Translations under genes and position numbers: made by a program | Notes under the pieces: generated by a model | The model's database searches: none | Told to the model about the DNA's origin: nothing | The model's input: only the letters and a program-made list of their open reading frames with translations | Shown: positions 45,300 through 57,267 of the stretch, piece after piece | How the letters are laid out: each line of letters begins with the position of its first letter | Numbering within the stretch: the first letter of the stretch is position 1 | Assembly: GCF_947581735.1 (NCBI RefSeq) | Contig: NZ_CANPVT010000053.1 | Coordinates: 186,001-250,000 of the forward strand | Direction: 5' to 3' | DNA from: Candidatus Palauibacter soopunensis | GTDB taxonomy: Bacteria > Gemmatimonadota > Gemmatimonadetes > Palauibacterales > Palauibacteraceae | DNA: 64,000 bases

Positions 45300-46210
45300 C
45301 GGGAGACGTCCCGGGCATCGAGCGCGCCTTCCACCTCGAACCCTTCCGGGACCACCTCGGCTTCGAACGGGGACTCTCTCCGCGCACCATCGACGCGTAC
45401 CTGCGCGAGGCCCGGCGTTTCGCGGCGTTCGCGGCCTCGGAGGGCGTCACGGCACCGACCGGGGTCACCTATGGGCTGCTTCGCGACCATGTCGCGCGGT
45501 TGGCGGGCGAAGGGCGGGCGGCTTCGACGGTCGCCCGGACCGTCTACGCGCTGCGCGGCTACTTCCGCTTCCTCATCGTCGAGGGCGCGCTCGAGTCCGA
45601 TCCGAGTGAACGCCTCGAAGCGCCACGGGCGGGGCGCTCTCTGCCCGACGTGCTTTCCGTCCCCGAGATCGAGGCGCTGATCGGGGCGGCGGACCCCGAC
45701 AGCCGCACGGCGGCGCGGGACGCGGCGATGCTTGAGGTCCTCTACGGCTGCGGGCTCCGCGTGTCGGAACTCGTCGCGCTGAAGGGGAGGGACCTCGACG
45801 TCGACGAAGCTCTCGTACGCGTGCGGGGAAAGGGGGGGAAGGAGAGGTTCGTTCCGGTCGGTGCGGCTGCGCGCTCGGCGGTGCGCCGATACCTTCGAAC
45901 CACCAGACCGGCGCTCGACCGGGGGCGATCCGCCGGGCACATCTTCCTCAATGCCCGGGGGCTGCCGCTGAGCCGGATGGGCGTCTGGAAGATTCTCCGC
46001 CGCCACGTCGAACGTGCCGGCATCCTGAAGCGCGTGACGCCCCATACGCTGCGCCACAGCTTCGCGACTCACCTGCTCGAGGGAGGCGCCGACCTCGCGT
46101 CGGTCCAGGAGATGCTCGGACATGCAGACATCTCGACGACCGAGATCTACACACACGTGGATCGGTCGCACCTGCGGCAGGTGCACCGCAGCCACCATCC
46201 GCGTGGGTGA
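45296..46210 (+). CDS. Tyrosine recombinase XerC/XerD
   Basis: 304 residues with SAM-like N-terminal domain (FRDHLGFERGLSPRTIDAYLR) and catalytic domain with all residues: Arg in YGCGLRVSELVALK, Lys in VRGKGGKERFVP, His-x-x-Arg in TPHTLRHSFATHLLEGGADL, His in LGHADISTTEIYTHV and the nucleophile Tyr of the same motif. Family role is dif-site chromosome dimer resolution; XerC versus XerD cannot be settled, XerD slightly favoured. No mobile-element features nearby. GTG start overlaps dedA. Confidence 0.92.
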   Translation: MTGDVPGIERAFHLEPFRDHLGFERGLSPRTIDAYLREARRFAAFAASEGVTAPTGVTYGLLRDHVARLAGEGRAASTVARTVYALRGYFRFLIVEGALESDPSERLEAPRAGRSLPDVLSVPEIEALIGAADPDSRTAARDAAMLEVLYGCGLRVSELVALKGRDLDVDEALVRVRGKGGKERFVPVGAAARSAVRRYLRTTRPALDRGRSAGHIFLNARGLPLSRMGVWKILRRHVERAGILKRVTPHTLRHSFATHLLEGGADLASVQEMLGHADISTTEIYTHVDRSHLRQVHRSHHPRG

Positions 46211-46213
46211 GCG

Positions 46214-46762
46214 GTGTCGATGAGGGTGACCCGCCTCCTCCATCTGTCGCGCAACCGGCGTCCGGTCAAGCGTTTCCGCGACCGGCTCGTCGAACCGGAG
46301 GTCGTGGAAGCGGTGCTCGAGGCGGCGCGCTACGCATCGTCCGCGCGGGAAGCTCAACCCTGGCGCTTCGTCGTCGTGCAGGAGGCGCTCGCGCGCCACA
46401 GGATCGCCGCGGCCGCCTTCAACCATCCGCATGTGAAGACGGCGCCCGTCGTCGTCGCCTGCTGCGCCCGGATCCACTCGCACGTGAGCGGCACGGGGCG
46501 CCCGAGCTTCGCCATGGATCTCGCGTCCGCGACGCAGACGATGATGCTCGCGGCGGCGGATCTCGGCGTGCAGTCGAGCTGGGTCTACGGTTTCAGGGAG
46601 GGTGACGTCCGCGCGATCCTGGGCGTTCCGGAGCACGTCCCGATCGTGGCCCTCTTCTGCCTCGGATACCACGATGGGCTGGCGGAACTGCCGGAGCGGC
46701 TGCCGCGCGAGGAGGTGATCGCCTGGGACCGCTGGCGGACGCCCGTGAGGGCCGCCGAATGA
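46214..46762 (+). CDS. Nitroreductase family flavoprotein
   Basis: 182 residues. RRPVKRFRDRLVEPEVVEAV (FMN phosphate-binding), AARYASSAREAQPWRFVVV, the midchain SATQTMMLAAADLGVQSSWV and LFCLGY are typical of the nitroreductase fold. Substrate unknown; the short form without extra loops resembles generic FMN reductases. GTG 46214 or ATG 46220 could start. Its stop overlaps the next gene as ATGA. Confidence 0.88.
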   Translation: MSMRVTRLLHLSRNRRPVKRFRDRLVEPEVVEAVLEAARYASSAREAQPWRFVVVQEALARHRIAAAAFNHPHVKTAPVVVACCARIHSHVSGTGRPSFAMDLASATQTMMLAAADLGVQSSWVYGFREGDVRAILGVPEHVPIVALFCLGYHDGLAELPERLPREEVIAWDRWRTPVRAAE

Positions 46763-48354
46763 AGCGCCTTGTGTTTGCGGTTGCGCTCGCCGCGGCACAG
46801 GCCGCGGGGCTGCCGGCCCCGGCAAGCGGTCAGGACGTACGGCTGGCGGAGGAGCCGCGGTCGGAAGCGCAGACGGCGCTGGCGGACTTCCTCGAAGCGG
46901 GCGGTTTCACGGTGTGGACGAGGGACACGGTCCTGGCGCGGGGAGACACGGTGCCGGGCGCCGTCCTCCTCCTCGAAGGCACCGCTCGCATCGCCGGGCG
47001 GATCGAGGGTGATCTCTACGTCGTCGACGGCGACCTCTTCCTTCGCTCCGGCGCGTCGATTGCCGGGGACGTGCTGGTGCTCGGAGGCGGGTTCTACGAC
47101 TCGGACGTGGCGGAAGTCGCGGGGGCCGTCACCTATCGTCCGAACGAACCGCTGCGCGTACGGCCGACGGAGGGCGGCTACGAGATCATCTCCGAAGTCG
47201 AGCCCGAACCCGCCTTCGAGTTCGACGGCACCTACGGCTTCCATCTCCCCACCTACGACCGCGTGAACGGCCTTTCCATCCCCGTCGGTGCGCTGGCCCG
47301 CCTCTCCGCCGCCCCCGGCCGGCCCGAACTGGCGGCCGGGATGACGTGGATCCCGGCCCGCGAGGATGTGGACTATCGCCTCCACAACTCCTGGCGCCTC
47401 GGCGACCGCGTCCGACTGGGCCTGTTCGCGACCAGCGCCGTGATCAGCAACGAGGAATGGATCCGGCCGACATGGTACAACAGCCTCGCCCACTTCGTGG
47501 CCGGCGACGACGTCCGCAGCCACTACGACTCGAGGGAGATCGGCCTGGAAGTGGAATGGAGTTCGCCGGAGCCGCCCGTGTGGGAGGATGCGCCCCGCTG
47601 GCGCGTCGTCGCCGCGGTGGGACGTGAGGAGGCGGCGGACTTTCTCGTCCGCCAGGTCACGATCCTCTTTGGCGATGAGCCGCCGGGGCCGCTCCGGTCG
47701 CTGCCGGATTACGATCCTCATCTCCAGGTCGACGACGGCAGTCTGTGGTTCGGGCGCCTCGGCTTCGAGTGGGAGTCGCAGGGTAGAGACGGGCACACTG
47801 CGATGGGTCTCAGCGTTGAGGTCGGGCTGGAGGACGAGTTGAGCCGCGTCGTAGCCGGCATCGGCCCGATTTCGGAGTACGACTTCCTGCTGGTGGAGGG
47901 GCGCTTCTCCGCTCGTCGGGTGACGGCGTCGGGGCATGCGGTTGAAGCGTTCGGGATCGGGCGTCTCGACGTCACCGGTCGCCTGCCCTCGCAGCGCCAC
48001 TCGATGATCGGGGGCATCGGAACGCTGCCGACCATGCCGTTGCGCGGCCTGCGGGACGCCCGCCTGGTCTACGCGGAGGCGGCGTACGGCATCCCCCTCG
48101 TTGGCGACGTGGCGCTCGGCGGGCTGGATGTGTTCGCGCGCGGCAGCGGCGGGGCAGTCGGTTCGGAGGAATACGGCTTCGACGTGTACGGTTCGCTCCA
48201 GGGCGGGCTGGCCCTCCGGATGTGGGATTTCAAGCTCGAATTCGGCCTCGCCGCCGGCTCCACGCTCGAGCCCGACGATCCCGGCCTCATCGGGTTCATC
48301 GACGTGCGGACGCGCAAGTCGCACCGGCCCACGCGCATGCCCCCGCGGCGCTGA
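46759..48354 (+). CDS. Exported protein: bactofilin-like beta segment plus predicted outer-membrane barrel
   Basis: 531 residues with a signal peptide (MKRLVFAVALAAAQAAG, cut near ASGQ). Residues about 65-115 form regular beta turns of bactofilin/polymer-forming type (ARIAGRIEGDLYVVDGD, SGASIAGDVLVLGGGFY). The remaining 380 residues alternate hydrophobic and polar positions, are rich in aromatic residues at strand ends and contain GGIGTLPTMPLRGL near the C-terminal third, as in surface-antigen barrels. I infer an outer-membrane barrel with a periplasmic beta-helix cap; function unknown. No other gene here explains its role. Confidence 0.65.
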   Translation: MKRLVFAVALAAAQAAGLPAPASGQDVRLAEEPRSEAQTALADFLEAGGFTVWTRDTVLARGDTVPGAVLLLEGTARIAGRIEGDLYVVDGDLFLRSGASIAGDVLVLGGGFYDSDVAEVAGAVTYRPNEPLRVRPTEGGYEIISEVEPEPAFEFDGTYGFHLPTYDRVNGLSIPVGALARLSAAPGRPELAAGMTWIPAREDVDYRLHNSWRLGDRVRLGLFATSAVISNEEWIRPTWYNSLAHFVAGDDVRSHYDSREIGLEVEWSSPEPPVWEDAPRWRVVAAVGREEAADFLVRQVTILFGDEPPGPLRSLPDYDPHLQVDDGSLWFGRLGFEWESQGRDGHTAMGLSVEVGLEDELSRVVAGIGPISEYDFLLVEGRFSARRVTASGHAVEAFGIGRLDVTGRLPSQRHSMIGGIGTLPTMPLRGLRDARLVYAEAAYGIPLVGDVALGGLDVFARGSGGAVGSEEYGFDVYGSLQGGLALRMWDFKLEFGLAAGSTLEPDDPGLIGFIDVRTRKSHRPTRMPPRR

Positions 48355-48359
48355 TTTTT

Positions 48360-48388
48360 TTGACAACCCCGGAGCGCAGGTCTAGCTT
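48360..48388 (+). promoter_or_regulatory. Sigma-70-type promoter of the kds-lpt-rpoN gene string
   Basis: Perfect TTGACA at 48360-48365, 17-base spacer, TAGCTT at 48383-48388. Best promoter in the window. It begins inside a run of seven T (48355-48361) just after the preceding stop. Transcript start expected near 48395, about 35 bases before kdsB. Downstream genes overlap or nearly so to the window's end. Confidence 0.8.
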
Positions 48389-48429
48389 TTCGCGATGCCG
48401 CTCCGGACCGTCTCCCGGCCCTCCCAGCG

Positions 48430-51733
<3,304 letters not shown>

Positions 51734-51764
51734 GAGCCCGGTCCCCGTGAACTCGAGACCCCCG

Positions 51765-52319
51765 ATGGATCGCCGGCTGGCAGAGTCCGTTCGCTTCGTG
51801 TCCCTCGACGTGGACGGTGTGCTCACGGACGGTTCGATCTGGGTGGGCGCGGACTCCGCCCTCAGTGCCCCGCGGGATCTGCGCCGCTTTCACGCCCTCG
51901 ATGGCCTGGCGATCCGCATGATGCAGCGAGCCGGATTCGTGGTCGCGTTCCTCAGCGGCAAGCGATCGGCCGCCGTCCGCCTACGGGCGCGGGAGCTGGA
52001 TATCGCGGAGGTTTCGCTCGGTTCCCGAAAGGGAAAGCTTTCGGCCCTTCGGGGTATGCTCGCGCGACGCGGTTGCACTTGGGACCAGGCGGCGCACCTT
52101 GGCGACGACCTTACGGACCTGGCCGTCATGGAACGGGTGGGGTTGCCGGCGGCCGTCGTCGGCGCCGTGCCCGAGGTCCGGGCCGCCGCGGCGTGGGTGG
52201 GGACGGTGCCCGGTGGAGAAGGGGCCGTGCGCGAATTCGCGGAGGCCCTGCTCGTCGCGCGAGGGGAGTGGGACCGCCTGGTGACGGAGTTTCGGGAAGG
52301 AGGACGGTTTGCGGGTTGA
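51765..52319 (+). CDS. kdsC: 3-deoxy-D-manno-octulosonate 8-phosphate phosphatase (KdsC, HAD family)
   Basis: Releases phosphate from Kdo 8-phosphate. 184 residues, small HAD without a cap: nucleophile loop FVSLDVDGVLTDGSIW, FHALDGLAIRMMQRAGF, LSGKRSAAVRLRARELDI, and the acidic loop HLGDDLTDLAVM. KdsC rather than another HAD because kdsA precedes it. ATG 51765; an in-frame GTG at 51747 is possible. Overlaps lptC by 11 bases. Confidence 0.92.
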   Translation: MDRRLAESVRFVSLDVDGVLTDGSIWVGADSALSAPRDLRRFHALDGLAIRMMQRAGFVVAFLSGKRSAAVRLRARELDIAEVSLGSRKGKLSALRGMLARRGCTWDQAAHLGDDLTDLAVMERVGLPAAVVGAVPEVRAAAAWVGTVPGGEGAVREFAEALLVARGEWDRLVTEFREGGRFAG

Positions 52320-53241
52320 AAGGAGGGGCCGCGCGCGCCGCGACGGCGCGCTCAGTCTGTTCGTCCGGGTTTCGCTGCTGCCTCTCCTGGCCGCGTGCGG
52401 GTCCGACGATGCGCCTCCGACCGCGAGCGAACCGTTGCCCGAAGGGGTGGATACCGCCGTGCGAGGGATGCGGACGTTCGTCACGCGCGACGGAATCCGG
52501 CGTGCCGTGGTGGAAGCCGACACGGCGGAATGGCGCGAGGACAACGAGATTCACCTGCGGCGGATGACGTTGACGTTCTTCGATCCGAACGGATTGGAAT
52601 CGACCGAGGTGACCGCGGAGTTCGGAGTCTTCCATCAACTCACCGGCGATCTCGAGGCAGAGCGGCAGGTGGTCGTGGAGGACCGCGTGGACGACCAGCG
52701 TCTCGAGACGGAGCGCCTCCGGTATCGGAACCTGGACGGTCGCCTGTTTGGCGATACTGCGTTTCGGTTCCTGCAGACGGTCGAGGGTCTGACGCTCGAG
52801 GGGACGGCGTTCGAGTCGGACCCCGCGCTCGACTCGCTCGTCCTCCTGAATCAGGAGGGAGAGATGCTGCCCGTGGCCGCCTTCTCGGAGGCGGTCCCCC
52901 TGCCGGCGGTTCCGGCCGGGGACACGGCGGGAGTTGGCGCGGCGCCCGCCGCCGGAGAGGAAGTCGCGGGAGAGCAGGTCGCGGACGAACCGGCGCCGGC
53001 GGATTCGGCGGCGGCACAGGTCGACCCGGAGGCGCCCCCCGCGCAGGATTCCGCGGCGGCAGCGGACAGCGTGACGGCGGTGCCCGACACGACGGTCCTT
53101 CCGGACAGCCTGGAAACACCGCCCGATACCGCGGCGGCGGTCCTTCCGGACAGCCTCGGGACACCACCCGATACGACGGCGGCGATCCTTCCGGACAGCC
53201 TCGAGGCACCACCCGATACGATGGCGGCGGCGCGCCGGTGA
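52309..53241 (+). CDS. lptC: LPS export protein LptC (lipoprotein form) with repeat tail
   Basis: Inner-membrane-anchored part of the LPS transport bridge. TTG start behind GGAAGGAGG. A signal segment ends in the lipobox LLAAC (Cys30). Residues 50-190 are the LptC/OstA-like beta-jellyroll (VTRDGIRRAVVEADTAEW, LTFFDPNGLESTEVTAEFGV, LRYRNLDGRLFG). After about 200 the protein becomes an Ala/Pro/Asp/Glu/Thr-rich tail that includes three 15-residue tandem repeats. Normal LptC is about 190 residues; this has 310. GTGA overlap with lptA. Confidence 0.88.
   Translation: MRVERRGRARRDGALSLFVRVSLLPLLAACGSDDAPPTASEPLPEGVDTAVRGMRTFVTRDGIRRAVVEADTAEWREDNEIHLRRMTLTFFDPNGLESTEVTAEFGVFHQLTGDLEAERQVVVEDRVDDQRLETERLRYRNLDGRLFGDTAFRFLQTVEGLTLEGTAFESDPALDSLVLLNQEGEMLPVAAFSEAVPLPAVPAGDTAGVGAAPAAGEEVAGEQVADEPAPADSAAAQVDPEAPPAQDSAAAADSVTAVPDTTVLPDSLETPPDTAAAVLPDSLGTPPDTTAAILPDSLEAPPDTMAAARR
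53097..53231 (+). repeat. Three 45-base tandem repeats in the lptC tail
   Basis: Units at 53097-53141, 53142-53186 and 53187-53231, each starting CCTTCCGGACAGCCT and encoding LPDSLxxPPDTxAAx. In-frame unit length (15 codons) means copy number can change without a frameshift. The unit sequences differ at few positions, so the duplication is fairly recent. Confidence 0.9.
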
Positions 53242-55118
53242 CTCGCGGGTGCATCGGGTTTGCGAGCTGCCTCGCGGCGGCGGCATGGCTCGCCGGCCCC
53301 ATCGTCGCGCAGGAGCCCGAAGCCGGCGTCGGGTCGGCGCTCGACCGGTGCAGCCTCCGGTGGCGCCCCCTCGAAGCCGACACGAGGAGCGTGACGAACC
53401 GCGACGTGACCGGCGCGCACGTTACGGTTCTCAGCGGCCGGTACCTTTGGACCTGCGGGACCGCCACGATGGAGGCGGACAGCGCGATAAAGCGCGACGG
53501 TCCCCGGCAGGTCGAGCTCCTCGGCGGGGTCGTCTACGAAGATTCGATAAGGACGCTGAAGTCGGAACGGCTCCTCTACTTTCAACTTTCCGACTTCATC
53601 ATCGCCGAGGAAAACGTCGAACTCGTCCGTCTGACGGATCATTCCACGCTCCTCGGTCCCCGCGTGGAGTTCCTGCGGGCCGTCTCCGGCATCGACGCCG
53701 TCACGACCGCCCCGGGGAGGCCGACCGTTACGTTCTATCCGACGAACACCGAGTCGCCGGAGCCGTTCGAGATCGAATCGGAACTGGCCATTTTCGCCGG
53801 TGAGGACGAGGCCCGCTTCTACGGGGATGCGGTCATAGCTCGCAGCGATCTGAACGCCCAGGCGGACAGCGCCATGCTCACTCGCGCCGATGGCCTCGGC
53901 GTCCTGTGGGGCGAGCCGTGGATCGAGGCCGAAGGGATCCGGCTGGAGGGCGATTCGATACGGTTCGTTTCGCAGAACGAGGAACTCGAAGAAATCCACG
54001 CCATCGGCGACGGCTATGCGTCGGGGGAGAGATTCGAGGTGGCGGCGGAGCTGGTCGACATCGATCTGGCGAATCGCGAGGTGGAGCAGGTGCAGGCGCA
54101 CGGGGAGGGAGTGAGCCGGGCGCTCTCCGGCAGCCACGAGCTTCGCGGTGATTCGATTCACTTCGTGATGTACGCGGGTCAGATCGACACTGCGTATGCG
54201 GTGGGCAGCGCGGTCGCGGTCCAGCGCGACTCGTCATGGGCGGTGCCGCCCGGGCCGGAGGCCGCTGTGGGCGATTCCGCCGCCGCCGACTCAACCGCCA
54301 CCGATACGACGACTCCGGATTCGACCGCCACCGATACGACGGCTGCCGCCCCGGACACCACGGCTGCCGCCGCTCCGGACACCGCCGCGGTCCCCGCGCC
54401 GGACACGGTCGCAGCAGCCGCCCAGGACACGGTCGCAGCCGCCGCCCAGGACACGGTCGCAGCCGCCACCCAGGACACGGTCGCAGCCGCCACCCGGGAC
54501 ACCGCAGCCGCCGCCCAGGACACCGCCGCCGCAGCCGCCTCGAACACCACCGAAGCGGAGGCGGACGACGACGGGCCCGCGGAGATCGAACTGCCGACCG
54601 ACGGTTCCGCGAACTGGGCGCGCGGCGATACGCTCATCGCCGTATTCGAGCGCTCCGCCGCCCCGGCCACGGACTCGGTGCCCGCGCCCGACCCGTTCAT
54701 GCAGCAACTCGTGCTCGACGGGAATGCAAGCGCCTTCTACAGGATGGTCCGGGATTCGACGACGAGCGCGCGACCATCGCTGAACTACCTCGTGGCGCGG
54801 CGCATCCAGGTGGACTTCGAGGCGGGGGAACCGACGGGGGTCGAGGGGGAACACGCGATCGGCGCCTACCTGGAACCGCGGGAAGCGTTCGGGACGCCCT
54901 CGCCGGCGGATAGCGCGGCAGTGGCCGACAGCGCAGCCGTGGCCGACAGCACGACGGCGCCACCCGATACAGTCGCCGCACCCCCGGACACCGTGAGCCG
55001 GCGCGGGCACTCCCGCAGCCCGGATGTGCAGCTTGCTTTGCGTAACCGCCAACCGGGACGGGAGCGGCGCGCGACGCCCGGCGCGCTTCCGGCCCTCAGA
55101 CCCGGGAGATCCCGTTGA
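53238..55118 (+). CDS. lptA: LptA/OstA-family periplasmic LPS transport protein with low-complexity insert
   Basis: 626 residues with a signal peptide (cut near GPIVAQ). Two OstA-type beta-jellyroll stretches: about 65-180 ([40 protein letters not shown]) and about 185-325 ([40 protein letters not shown]). A linker at about 345-435 consists of Asp/Thr/Ala repeats, followed by a third short beta region and a Pro/Asp/Thr then basic tail. Much longer than LptA (about 185) and without the LptD barrel. By position between lptC and lptB it should be the periplasmic bridge. Confidence 0.8.
   Translation: MTRGCIGFASCLAAAAWLAGPIVAQEPEAGVGSALDRCSLRWRPLEADTRSVTNRDVTGAHVTVLSGRYLWTCGTATMEADSAIKRDGPRQVELLGGVVYEDSIRTLKSERLLYFQLSDFIIAEENVELVRLTDHSTLLGPRVEFLRAVSGIDAVTTAPGRPTVTFYPTNTESPEPFEIESELAIFAGEDEARFYGDAVIARSDLNAQADSAMLTRADGLGVLWGEPWIEAEGIRLEGDSIRFVSQNEELEEIHAIGDGYASGERFEVAAELVDIDLANREVEQVQAHGEGVSRALSGSHELRGDSIHFVMYAGQIDTAYAVGSAVAVQRDSSWAVPPGPEAAVGDSAAADSTATDTTTPDSTATDTTAAAPDTTAAAAPDTAAVPAPDTVAAAAQDTVAAAAQDTVAAATQDTVAAATRDTAAAAQDTAAAAASNTTEAEADDDGPAEIELPTDGSANWARGDTLIAVFERSAAPATDSVPAPDPFMQQLVLDGNASAFYRMVRDSTTSARPSLNYLVARRIQVDFEAGEPTGVEGEHAIGAYLEPREAFGTPSPADSAAVADSAAVADSTTAPPDTVAAPPDTVSRRGHSRSPDVQLALRNRQPGRERRATPGALPALRPGRSR
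54402..54518 (+). repeat. 24-base tandem repeats in the lptA linker
   Basis: Four 24-base units (54402, 54426, 54450, 54474) of the form GACACGGTCGCAGCCGCC plus six bases, encoding DTVAAAxQ, then a shortened 21-base unit. Looser Asp-Thr-Ala repeats extend from about 54280 to 54540. In-frame, so length can vary without disrupting the protein. Confidence 0.9.
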
Positions 55119-55840
55119 GCAGTGTATTGCGGGCCGAAGGCCTCGTCCGCTCCTTCAAGCGGCGCTGCGTCGTAAACCAGGTGGAGATCGAGGTGCGGCA
55201 GGGAGAGGTTGTCGGACTGCTCGGCCCGAACGGGGCGGGGAAGACGACGACCTTCTACATGATCGTCGGCCTGCTCAAGGCGGATGAGGGACGTGTCTAC
55301 CTCGATCGCGACGAACTCACGAGCTGGCCCATGTACCGGCGGGCGCGAGCCGGCATCGGCTATCTCCCTCAGGAGGCGTCGGTCTTCCAGAAACTCACCG
55401 TGGAACAGAACGTGATGGCGATTCTCGAGACCATCAAGATGTCGCGGCAGGAGCGGCGCGACCGCCTCGAGGAGTTGCTCGACGAACTATCCATCAAGCA
55501 CCTTCGGGCGAACAAGGCCTATTCGCTCTCCGGGGGGGAGCGGCGGCGGCTGGAGATCACTCGGGCACTGGCGACCCGACCCAAGTTCCTGCTGCTCGAC
55601 GAACCCTTCACCGGGGTCGACCCGATTGCGATCGACGACATCCAGCGCATCGTGCGGGGCCTGCGGGACAAGGGTCTGGGGGTTCTCATCACCGACCACA
55701 ACGTGCGCGAGACGCTGTCGATCACGGACCGCGCGTACCTGCTGTTCGAGGGCAAGATCCTGGTGCACGGCGAGGCGGACCACCTCGTGAACGATCCGGA
55801 AGCCCGGCAACTGTACCTCGGGGAGGACTTCAGGCTCTGA
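55115..55840 (+). CDS. lptB: LPS export ABC transporter ATP-binding protein LptB
   Basis: Cytoplasmic ATPase driving LPS extraction with LptFG. 241 residues: Walker [15 protein letters not shown]-loop [20 protein letters not shown], signature [13 protein letters not shown], Walker [16 protein letters not shown] and switch His in [10 protein letters not shown]. The tail YLGEDFRL is the LptB end. TTG start overlaps the lptA stop (TTGA), behind GGGAG. lptF/lptG are not in the window. Confidence 0.96.
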   Translation: MSSVLRAEGLVRSFKRRCVVNQVEIEVRQGEVVGLLGPNGAGKTTTFYMIVGLLKADEGRVYLDRDELTSWPMYRRARAGIGYLPQEASVFQKLTVEQNVMAILETIKMSRQERRDRLEELLDELSIKHLRANKAYSLSGGERRRLEITRALATRPKFLLLDEPFTGVDPIAIDDIQRIVRGLRDKGLGVLITDHNVRETLSITDRAYLLFEGKILVHGEADHLVNDPEARQLYLGEDFRL

Positions 55841-55842
55841 AC

Positions 55843-57267
55843 ATGGCACCGGGACGGCCGAGTCTCGCCGCGGGCCTCCACCTGCGGCAGGAACAGAAGG
55901 CGCAGCCTCGCCTCTACCAGGCGATGGACCTTCTGCACATGCCGCTGCTCGATCTTCAGGGTCACCTGCAACAGGCGCTCGTCGACAACCCGTTCCTCGA
56001 CCTCGTGGAACCCGGCGACGAGCCGGACGACGCCGGCGACGACCGGGACGCCCTGGCCGAGGATGCGGGAGACGACCGCGTGGAGGAGGCGGACGAGGTA
56101 GACTGGGAGGATGTCCTCCTCGACGACTTCGATGCGGGCGGGCGGCACGAGGAATACGGCGACCGGGAGTTCTACACGCCCGCGGCGGCCGCCACGCCGA
56201 CGCTCTGGGATCACCTGCACGAGCAGTTGAACCTGCTCCGTCTCGGCGCGCGCCAACTGCGGATCGGCGAGGAGATCATCGGCAACGTGGACCGCGACGG
56301 GTTCCTCTCGTGCTCGCTCGACCGGATTGTCGAGGCGCTGGACGAGGTCTCACGGGAGGAAGTCGAGGGGATGCTCGCCCGGATCCAGTCGTTCGAACCG
56401 AGCGGCATTGCGGCGCGAGACCTGCGCGAAACGCTCCTGCTGCAGTTGCGGGATCGCGGGCGGGAACGGTCGCTGGCCTACCGGATCGTCGACGGGCACT
56501 TCGACGATCTTGCGAATCGCCGATGGCCCGAACTGGCGGAAGAGTACGGCATCACGCCGCGCGAAGTGCAGACCGCGGCGGACGAGATCGCGAAGCTCGA
56601 TCCCAAACCCGGTCTCAGGTTTGCGGACACGTCGGACTCCTACGTCATCCCGGATCTGACGGTGGAGAAGGTCCAGGGGCGGTATCGCGTCTCGCACGCC
56701 GACACGTCGCTGCCGCGGTTGAAGCTCTCGCCCGTCTACCGGGACGTGGCTGCGGATCGCGCCCGGTTCCAGGGGGAAAACAAGGCGTTCATCTCGGAAA
56801 GGCTGAACAGCGCCCGCTGGTTGATTCAGGCGATCGAGCAGCGCCGGCAGACGATGCTGAAGGTGATGGATTTCATCGTCGAACGGCAGCACGACTTCTT
56901 CGAAAAGGGCGTCGAACACCTGCGGCCGCTCACGCTGCGCGATGTGGCGAAGCACATCGAGATGCACGAATCCACCGTCTCTCGCGTGACCAACGGCAAG
57001 TACGTCCAGACGCCGCGCGGACTCTATCCGCTCAAGTTCTTCTTTTCGGGCGGCTATTCGACGCTCGAGGGAGAGGACCTGTCGTCGGAGGGGGTACGTG
57101 CGCGGATCCGCAAGCTGGTGACGGAAGAGGACCCGACGGCGCCGCTCAGCGATCACGAGATCACCGCCCGCCTGCAGAAGGCGGGCGTTCGGATCGCCCG
57201 CCGTACGGTGGCGAAGTACCGCGACCAGCTCGGCATCCTCTCGGCGCGGTTGCGCAGGCGCGTATGA
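55843..57267 (+). CDS. rpoN: RNA polymerase sigma-54 factor
   Basis: 474 residues. Region I is Gln/Leu-rich (LHLRQEQKAQPRLYQAMDLLHMPLL), region II is strongly acidic (about 58-100), and region III ends with the helix-turn-helix RDVAKHIEMHESTVSRV and the RpoN box ARRTVAKYRDQL (452-463), which contacts the -24 element. ATG two bases after the lptB stop; lptB-rpoN adjacency is well known in proteobacteria. No clear -24/-12 promoter or enhancer-binding activator was seen in the window. Confidence 0.96.
   Translation: MAPGRPSLAAGLHLRQEQKAQPRLYQAMDLLHMPLLDLQGHLQQALVDNPFLDLVEPGDEPDDAGDDRDALAEDAGDDRVEEADEVDWEDVLLDDFDAGGRHEEYGDREFYTPAAAATPTLWDHLHEQLNLLRLGARQLRIGEEIIGNVDRDGFLSCSLDRIVEALDEVSREEVEGMLARIQSFEPSGIAARDLRETLLLQLRDRGRERSLAYRIVDGHFDDLANRRWPELAEEYGITPREVQTAADEIAKLDPKPGLRFADTSDSYVIPDLTVEKVQGRYRVSHADTSLPRLKLSPVYRDVAADRARFQGENKAFISERLNSARWLIQAIEQRRQTMLKVMDFIVERQHDFFEKGVEHLRPLTLRDVAKHIEMHESTVSRVTNGKYVQTPRGLYPLKFFFSGGYSTLEGEDLSSEGVRARIRKLVTEEDPTAPLSDHEITARLQKAGVRIARRTVAKYRDQLGILSARLRRRV

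Noticed and set aside
45296-46210. Tyrosine recombinase as an integrase of a mobile element
   Set aside because: It has housekeeping Xer motifs, overlaps dedA, and there is no tRNA, attachment repeat or phage gene nearby.
48351-48361. Intrinsic terminator with a T7 run after the barrel protein gene
   Set aside because: Only a 4-base GCGC stem can be drawn before the T run, and the last T bases belong to the -35 box of the kdsB promoter. Could still help termination, but not supportable as a terminator call.
54402-54518. Direct repeats that could suggest a CRISPR array
   Set aside because: Units are contiguous without unique spacers, are multiples of three and lie in frame inside lptA.
55843-57267. 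Sigma-54 dependent promoters (TGGC-N8-TTGC) controlled by the local rpoN
   Set aside because: The TGGCACG seen near 11409 has no GC dinucleotide at the right distance; no other candidate was convincing.
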